From: Schistosoma mansoni
Taxonomy: Eukaryota > Platyhelminthes > Trematoda > Strigeidida > Schistosomatidae
DNA: 64,000 bases
Direction of reading: 5' to 3'
Assembly: GCF_000237925.1 (NCBI RefSeq)
Contig: NW_017386076.1
Location: 248,001 to 312,000 of the forward strand
In this document: piece after piece, positions 59,521 to 64,000 of the stretch
Layout of the letters: the number at the start of each line of letters is the position of its first letter
Position numbering within the stretch: the stretch's first letter is position 1
The notes under the pieces: model-generated
Database searches by the model: none
Told to the model about the DNA's origin: nothing
What the model saw: the letters and a program-made list of their open reading frames with translations, nothing else
Program-made: the position numbers and the translations under genes

Positions 59521-61619
59521 AACTCCGCCTGTAGCTCCTCTGGAGACTACTGACGGTCCCAAGCCCGGGTAAAGGAGGAGGGTTGGGCATGGGGTTAGCG
59601 ACCCCATCCCGTAGAAAATCAACTCGCTAAAAAAACGCTTACCAGAAAAAATCATTCAAACCATTTAAACTCTGCCCTAGGAGTAGAAGGAATAATTATG
59701 ACGTCTCATGATGAAAGCCGAGTTCCTTCGGAAGTCATGAGGCCGATGCACCTTCTTACAACCAGAGCGACAATTTTTATAGGTACATGGAATGTCCGAA
59801 CAATGTGGGAGACCGGAAGAGTCTTCCAAATTGCTGCAGAAATGAGAAAATACAACCTGGAGGTGCTTGGAATCAGCGAAACACATTGGACGCAGGTTGG
59901 ACAAAAACGACTGTCTTGAGGAGAACTTTTGTTATACTCCGGTGATGAAGAGGAAAATGCCCTACATACACAAGGAGTTGAATTGATGCTGTCCAGAAAA
60001 GCACAAAATGAACTTATTGGATGGGAATCTCATGGACCAAGGATCATCAAAGCCTCCTTCAAAACAAAGAGAGAGGGCATTACAATAAACGTCATCCAAT
60101 GCTATGCGCCTACCAACGGCCAATTCTACGATCAAGAGCGGCAAAGCAGCGGGACCAGACAACATTCCGACAGAGGCACTGAAAGCAAATGTAGCAGCAA
60201 CTGCCAAGATACTCCACATCCTCTTCAGTAAGATTTGGGATGAAGAACAAGTACCAATAGACTGGAAAAAAGGACTTCTGATCAAGATACCAAAGAAAGG
60301 CGATCTCAGCAAGTGCGACAACTACAGGGGCATCACTCTTCTCTCAATACCAGGAAAAGTCTTCAACAGAGTATTGTTAAACAGGATGAAGAATTCCGTA
60401 GACGCCCAACTTCGAGATCAACAAGTTGGATTTCGTAAGGATAGATCGTGTACAGACCAAATCGCAACTCTACGTATCATTGTGGAACAATCAATCGAAT
60501 GGAATTCATCACTCTACATCAACTTCATCGACTACGAGAAGGCATTTGATAGCGTGGACAGGACGACACTATGGAGGCTTCTTCAACACTATGACGTGCC
60601 TGAGAAGATAGTCAATATCATACGGAACTCCTATGATGGATTAAACTGCCAAATCGTCCATGGACGACAACTCACCGACTCATTTGAGGTGAAGACCGGT
60701 GTTAGGCAAGGTTGCTTACTCTCACCCTTTCTCTTTCTCCTGGTGATCGACTGGATCATGAAGACGTCAACATCTGGAGGGAAGCACGGGATACAGTGGA
60801 CAGGTAGGATGCAGCTTGACGATTTAGACTTCGCGGATGATCTGGCTCTTGTATCACAAACGCAACAACAAATGCAGGAGAAAACGACCAGTGTAGCAGC
60901 AGCCTCAGCAGCAGTAGGTCTCAATATGAACAAAGGGAAGAGCAAGACTCTCCGATACAATACAACATGCACTAATCAAATTACACTTGACGGAGAAGCT
61001 TTGGAAGATGTGAAAACCTTTACATATCTGGGTAGCATCATTGATGAACACGGTGGATCAGATGCAGATGTGAGGGCGAGGATCGGTAAAGCAAGAGCAG
61101 TATATCTAGAACTGAAGAACATCTGGAACTCAAAACAATTGTCAACCAAAACCAAGATCACAATTTTCAATACAAATGTCAAGACAGTTCTACTGTATGA
61201 GGCGGAGACGTGGAGAACTACGAAAGCCATCATCCAGAAGATACAGGTGTTTATTAACAGTTGTCTACGCAAGATACTTCGGATCCATTGGCCAGACACT
61301 ATCAGCAAGTTACTGTGGGAGACAACAAACCAGATTCCAGCGCAAGAAGAAATCAGGAAGAAGCGCTGGAAGTGGATTGGGCACACTTTGAGGAAATCAC
61401 CCAATTGCGTCACAAGAGAAGCCCTCGCATGGAATCCTGAAGGCCAAAGGAGAAGAGGAAGATCAAAGAACACGTTACGCCTAGAAATAGAGACGGACAT
61501 AAGAATGAACAAAAACTGGATAGAACTAGAAAAGAAGGCCCAGGACAGTGGGTTGGAGAAAGCTGGTCGGTGGCCTATGCTCCATTGGGAGTAACAGGCG
61601 TAAGTAAGTAAGTAAGTAA
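59521..61619 (+). mobile_element. RTE-type LINE, end-complete but internally deleted
   Basis: A 2099-bp insertion with the 12-bp duplication GATATTGGAAGA at 59509-59520 and 61620-61631. It ends in TAAGTAAGTAAGTAA. A 5' leader precedes the endonuclease start (59698-59919: TIFIGTWNVRTMWETGRVFQ; TGA at 59917-59919, with sequence continuing in frame after it). At about 60117-60137 the endonuclease (IQCYAPTN) jumps directly to the RT ([11 protein letters not shown]), removing about 1.5 kb compared with the family. A single long RT frame then runs to 61594. The host LINE frame is restored on removing the insert. Confidence 0.93.
60104..61594 (+). CDS. RTE reverse transcriptase frame
   Basis: A 496-residue uninterrupted frame. 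RT motifs: [96 protein letters not shown]. The RTE C-terminal domain follows: [51 protein letters not shown]. The catalytic aspartates (YEKAFD and FADD) are intact. The first ~10 residues derive from the deletion junction, so the true family protein is longer at the N-terminus with an endonuclease. Nearly identical to the minus copy at 19448-20584. Confidence 0.9.
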   Translation: MRLPTANSTIKSGKAAGPDNIPTEALKANVAATAKILHILFSKIWDEEQVPIDWKKGLLIKIPKKGDLSKCDNYRGITLLSIPGKVFNRVLLNRMKNSVDAQLRDQQVGFRKDRSCTDQIATLRIIVEQSIEWNSSLYINFIDYEKAFDSVDRTTLWRLLQHYDVPEKIVNIIRNSYDGLNCQIVHGRQLTDSFEVKTGVRQGCLLSPFLFLLVIDWIMKTSTSGGKHGIQWTGRMQLDDLDFADDLALVSQTQQQMQEKTTSVAAASAAVGLNMNKGKSKTLRYNTTCTNQITLDGEALEDVKTFTYLGSIIDEHGGSDADVRARIGKARAVYLELKNIWNSKQLSTKTKITIFNTNVKTVLLYEAETWRTTKAIIQKIQVFINSCLRKILRIHWPDTISKLLWETTNQIPAQEEIRKKRWKWIGHTLRKSPNCVTREALAWNPEGQRRRGRSKNTLRLEIETDIRMNKNWIELEKKAQDSGLEKAGRWPMLHWE

Positions 61620-64000
61620 GATATTGGAAGACTTGAATTTACCTGACATTAGTTGGATTGAGATGACCACGGAAGAATCTATAAAATCCTTTGATAGTAG
61701 GTTCCTGGTAGCAGTAATGGAGCATGCATTAGTACGGTATGCATCCAAACCCACACGTTTCGGTGTAAACCAACGTTCTTCTCTATTGGAATTGGTAATC
61801 ACTCATGCGACTGAGGATATTGCAAACCTAAATATTCTTTCACCGTTAGTGAATAGCAATTACGCTTAGAGCTAGTGACACGATATACGATCAGGTTAAC
61901 CTTCGCCCAGATTTATGGAAAGCTGACATATCAGCCATTCAGGAGTGCGCTGCTAAGCCAGATTGTTCAGTGGATACTAGCTCATCAGTTGAAGAAGAAT
62001 GGTCCATATTTAAGGACAGGTTTGGTTCAGTTACATCCTCGTTCATACTATGCCTGGTACCATGCAGGCCGAATAATAGTCCACTATGGATAAATAAACA
62101 AGTCAAAAAACTTCCTAGACGTAGGAAGAAGCACTGGAATATGTTCATCCTTACTGGCTAAGAACAGTACAGATCCAGTTATTGTAAGATTAGGAATGCT
62201 TGTAATGCGTTAATAAGTAAGACCAGACGGTCATATGAAAAATAATTGTTTGGGGATTGTAAATATAGCCCGAGACGGTCATCTTAGTGAATAAAAAGGT
62301 GAACTGAGAGAAGTTATGGAATCGCATCACTTTTGGTGCAAGAAAACCCATTTTGTTGGCAAGAAATGATACTGAAAAAGCTGAAGCTTTATCGAAATAT
62401 TTCAGCAACGTATTTTTATCAGTAATATGGAACGACCAACGATTCATCGTGACTGCGGCGGCTTGTTGATGGACCATGCAGTTATTGAGAAAGGTACTGT
62501 CTTAAAACTACTTCAACATCTCAAACCTGATAAGTCCAGTGGTCTTGATGATATTCATCATAAGATTATGAAAGCCCTATCAGATGTAATTGCTGAATCT
62601 TTAGCGATACTGTTTAATATGTCCCTGTGGCAGTCCAGCTTGCTCAGGGACTGGAAAGACGCAATAAGTAGTCCGGTGTATAAGGCTGGGAGTAGAGTAA
62701 CTATCTACCCGTCAGCCTAACTAGTGCACTTGTGAAACTGATGGAAAAAATTATTTGGATGGCCTTTATAAACTATGTGGAAGGACATAATCTTTTATCA
62801 AGGAAACAATATGGTTTTCCGAAGGATCTATCATGTTTGACAAATCTCATTGCAAGAGAAGATTGGGATGAGGCAAAAGATCGAAATGTTCCCGTAAATT
62901 TTCATGTATCTAGGTAAAGCCTTTGATAAAGTCTCCCATTTCAGTCTTAAATTAAAACTGGAAACTTTTGGAATTCATTATGCAGTCATAGACTGGGTAA
63001 GAGACTTTCTACATGACGGGAGACCAGGAGTAAAAGTAAATGGAGCTCTCTCATCGTGGGAACCTGTGAAAAGTGGATTTCCGTGAGACACAATCCTCGG
63101 TTCTCTTCTCTTTTTATTTCATTTAAATGAATTACCAACTGTAGCTAATTCATCCGTTCTACTCTTTGCCGATGACATAAAGGTTTGGAGACCCATATAC
63201 AGTATGTCAGATAGAATGTTATTACGGGATGATCTCATCTCATTAGTGGCATGGATGGACGGGTGGTCACTGGAAGCGAATCCTAACAAGAGTGTGGTGG
63301 TGCAATTAAACAACTGTGATGATTCATATTAGTACACAATATGTGGATTCGTGTTATCCAAGGTAAGAAACTATAAAGATTTAGGAGTCATACTAAGCAA
63401 TTATCTCAAAGCTACCGGTCATTGTAAGGCTGCTGCCGCAGAAGGCTACAGGGTATTATGGTCTATTCGAAGATTATACCCGACTTTCGTGCGACCACAT
63501 TTGGAATACGGGATTCAAGCAGCGAGTCCTTGTTTTAAATATGAGGCGGATATTCTGGGACGAGTCCAACACCGAGGGACTAAAATGGTAAAAGGTTTAT
63601 CTGGCCTATATTATGAAGTCATACTGAAACACCTCAACTTATTTCCGTAATCTTACAGTAGGATACGGGGTGATATCATATTGACTTATCGTATCCTGAA
63701 CGATGACCTTAATATTAATGTCTTACCTTTTCCTTCCGTCTCGGACTGATCATTTGAGAGGACATTCGAAGGAAGTTCAAAAACCTAGGTCGAATCGTCT
63801 ACGTACAGAGTTTCGTTCCTCGTATCGAGTAGTGAATTATTGAAATTCTCTACCAGAACACGTAATATCAGCACCTTCTGTTGATATATTCAAAACGAGA
63901 TTAGTCCTCGAAGACCAATCTGTGGATTCACAGTGTTATAAACTGAAAGGATTAATATAGGTCAGTAGACCTCCTATCCTTATTAATGAAAACTGAAGGT

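Larger units (their letters stand above)
57641..64000 (+). mobile_element. CR1-like LINE with PHD-finger ORF1, split by an RTE
   Basis: Same family as the left-edge copy. ORF1 piece 57658-58158 has a PHD-type zinc finger (C8, C13, C23, H31, C34, C54, C57). Endonuclease: 59062-59520 (VLYANARSLRH, VAVSETWLV, LGVIYRSP) continuing at 61620-61869 (LEDLNLPDISW, the GDFN-PDI-W motif). RT: 62427-63650 (LKPDKSSGLDDIH, SRKQYGFPKD, GKAFDKVSH, FADDIKVW). C-terminal tail to the window edge (VVN-W-SLPEHVISAPSVDIF). Frame breaks are numerous and the middle of ORF1 is poorly preserved. An RTE (59521-61619) sits inside the endonuclease. Confidence 0.85.

Overview
The window looks like a trematode chromosome segment, most likely from a Schistosoma species of the haematobium/mansoni kind. 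Evidence: AT-rich DNA, genes split by both micro-introns (37-45 bp) and multi-kilobase introns, and a repeat content typical of schistosomes. The repeats are RTE-type LINEs whose ends carry TAAG repeats, CR1-type LINEs, gypsy-type LTR fossils, a Penelope-like element with a GIY-YIG endonuclease, and a short SINE-like retroposon. I recognised them from protein motifs read in the translations; no database search was possible.

Host genes are few. (1) A seven-exon DEAD-box RNA helicase of the DDX3/PL10/vasa type on the plus strand (14500-27252, 625 aa as I splice it). (2) UBE2J2, a tail-anchored ER ubiquitin-conjugating enzyme, on the minus strand in three exons (34193-29009, 236 aa), convergent with the helicase. 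(3) A 73-residue NDUFAF8-like CX9C-type reading frame on the same strand inside the large second intron of UBE2J2 (32166-32387). Weaker candidates are a tetraspanin-like exon (51770-51938, minus) and a cysteine-rich, possibly secreted multi-exon gene (55619-56754, minus).

Layout. 1-1900: 3' part of an internally deleted CR1-like LINE. 1900-6884: mostly non-coding, with a possible LTR remnant near 2.4 kb and a decayed CR1-like RT at 5.3-6.2 kb. 6885-9852: a complete-looking but non-coding LTR element with 347-bp LTRs. 11187-13945: minus-strand RTE carrying a nested plus-strand RTE fragment. 14500-27252: helicase gene, whose introns hold three RTE pieces and one SINE-like copy. 29009-34193: UBE2J2, whose second intron holds an RTE, a 247-bp unknown repeat, a Penelope-like fragment, a SINE-like copy and the NDUFAF8-like frame. 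35.3-38.4 kb: two adjacent gypsy fossils. 38.4-49.6 kb: a nearly intact CR1-like LINE facing a second copy tail to tail, with a 200-N assembly gap inside the palindrome. 49.6-57.6 kb: sparse. 57.6-64 kb: a second copy of the CR1-like family found at the left edge, split by an RTE insertion with a clean 12-bp target duplication.

The main story is layered retrotransposition. At least five junctions could be read directly: four with target-site duplications and one as a boundary between an inverted and a direct segment. The SINE-like element shares its 3' end with an RTE LINE, which suggests that the LINE mobilises it. I found no rRNA or tRNA genes, no CRISPR array and no operon-like structure.
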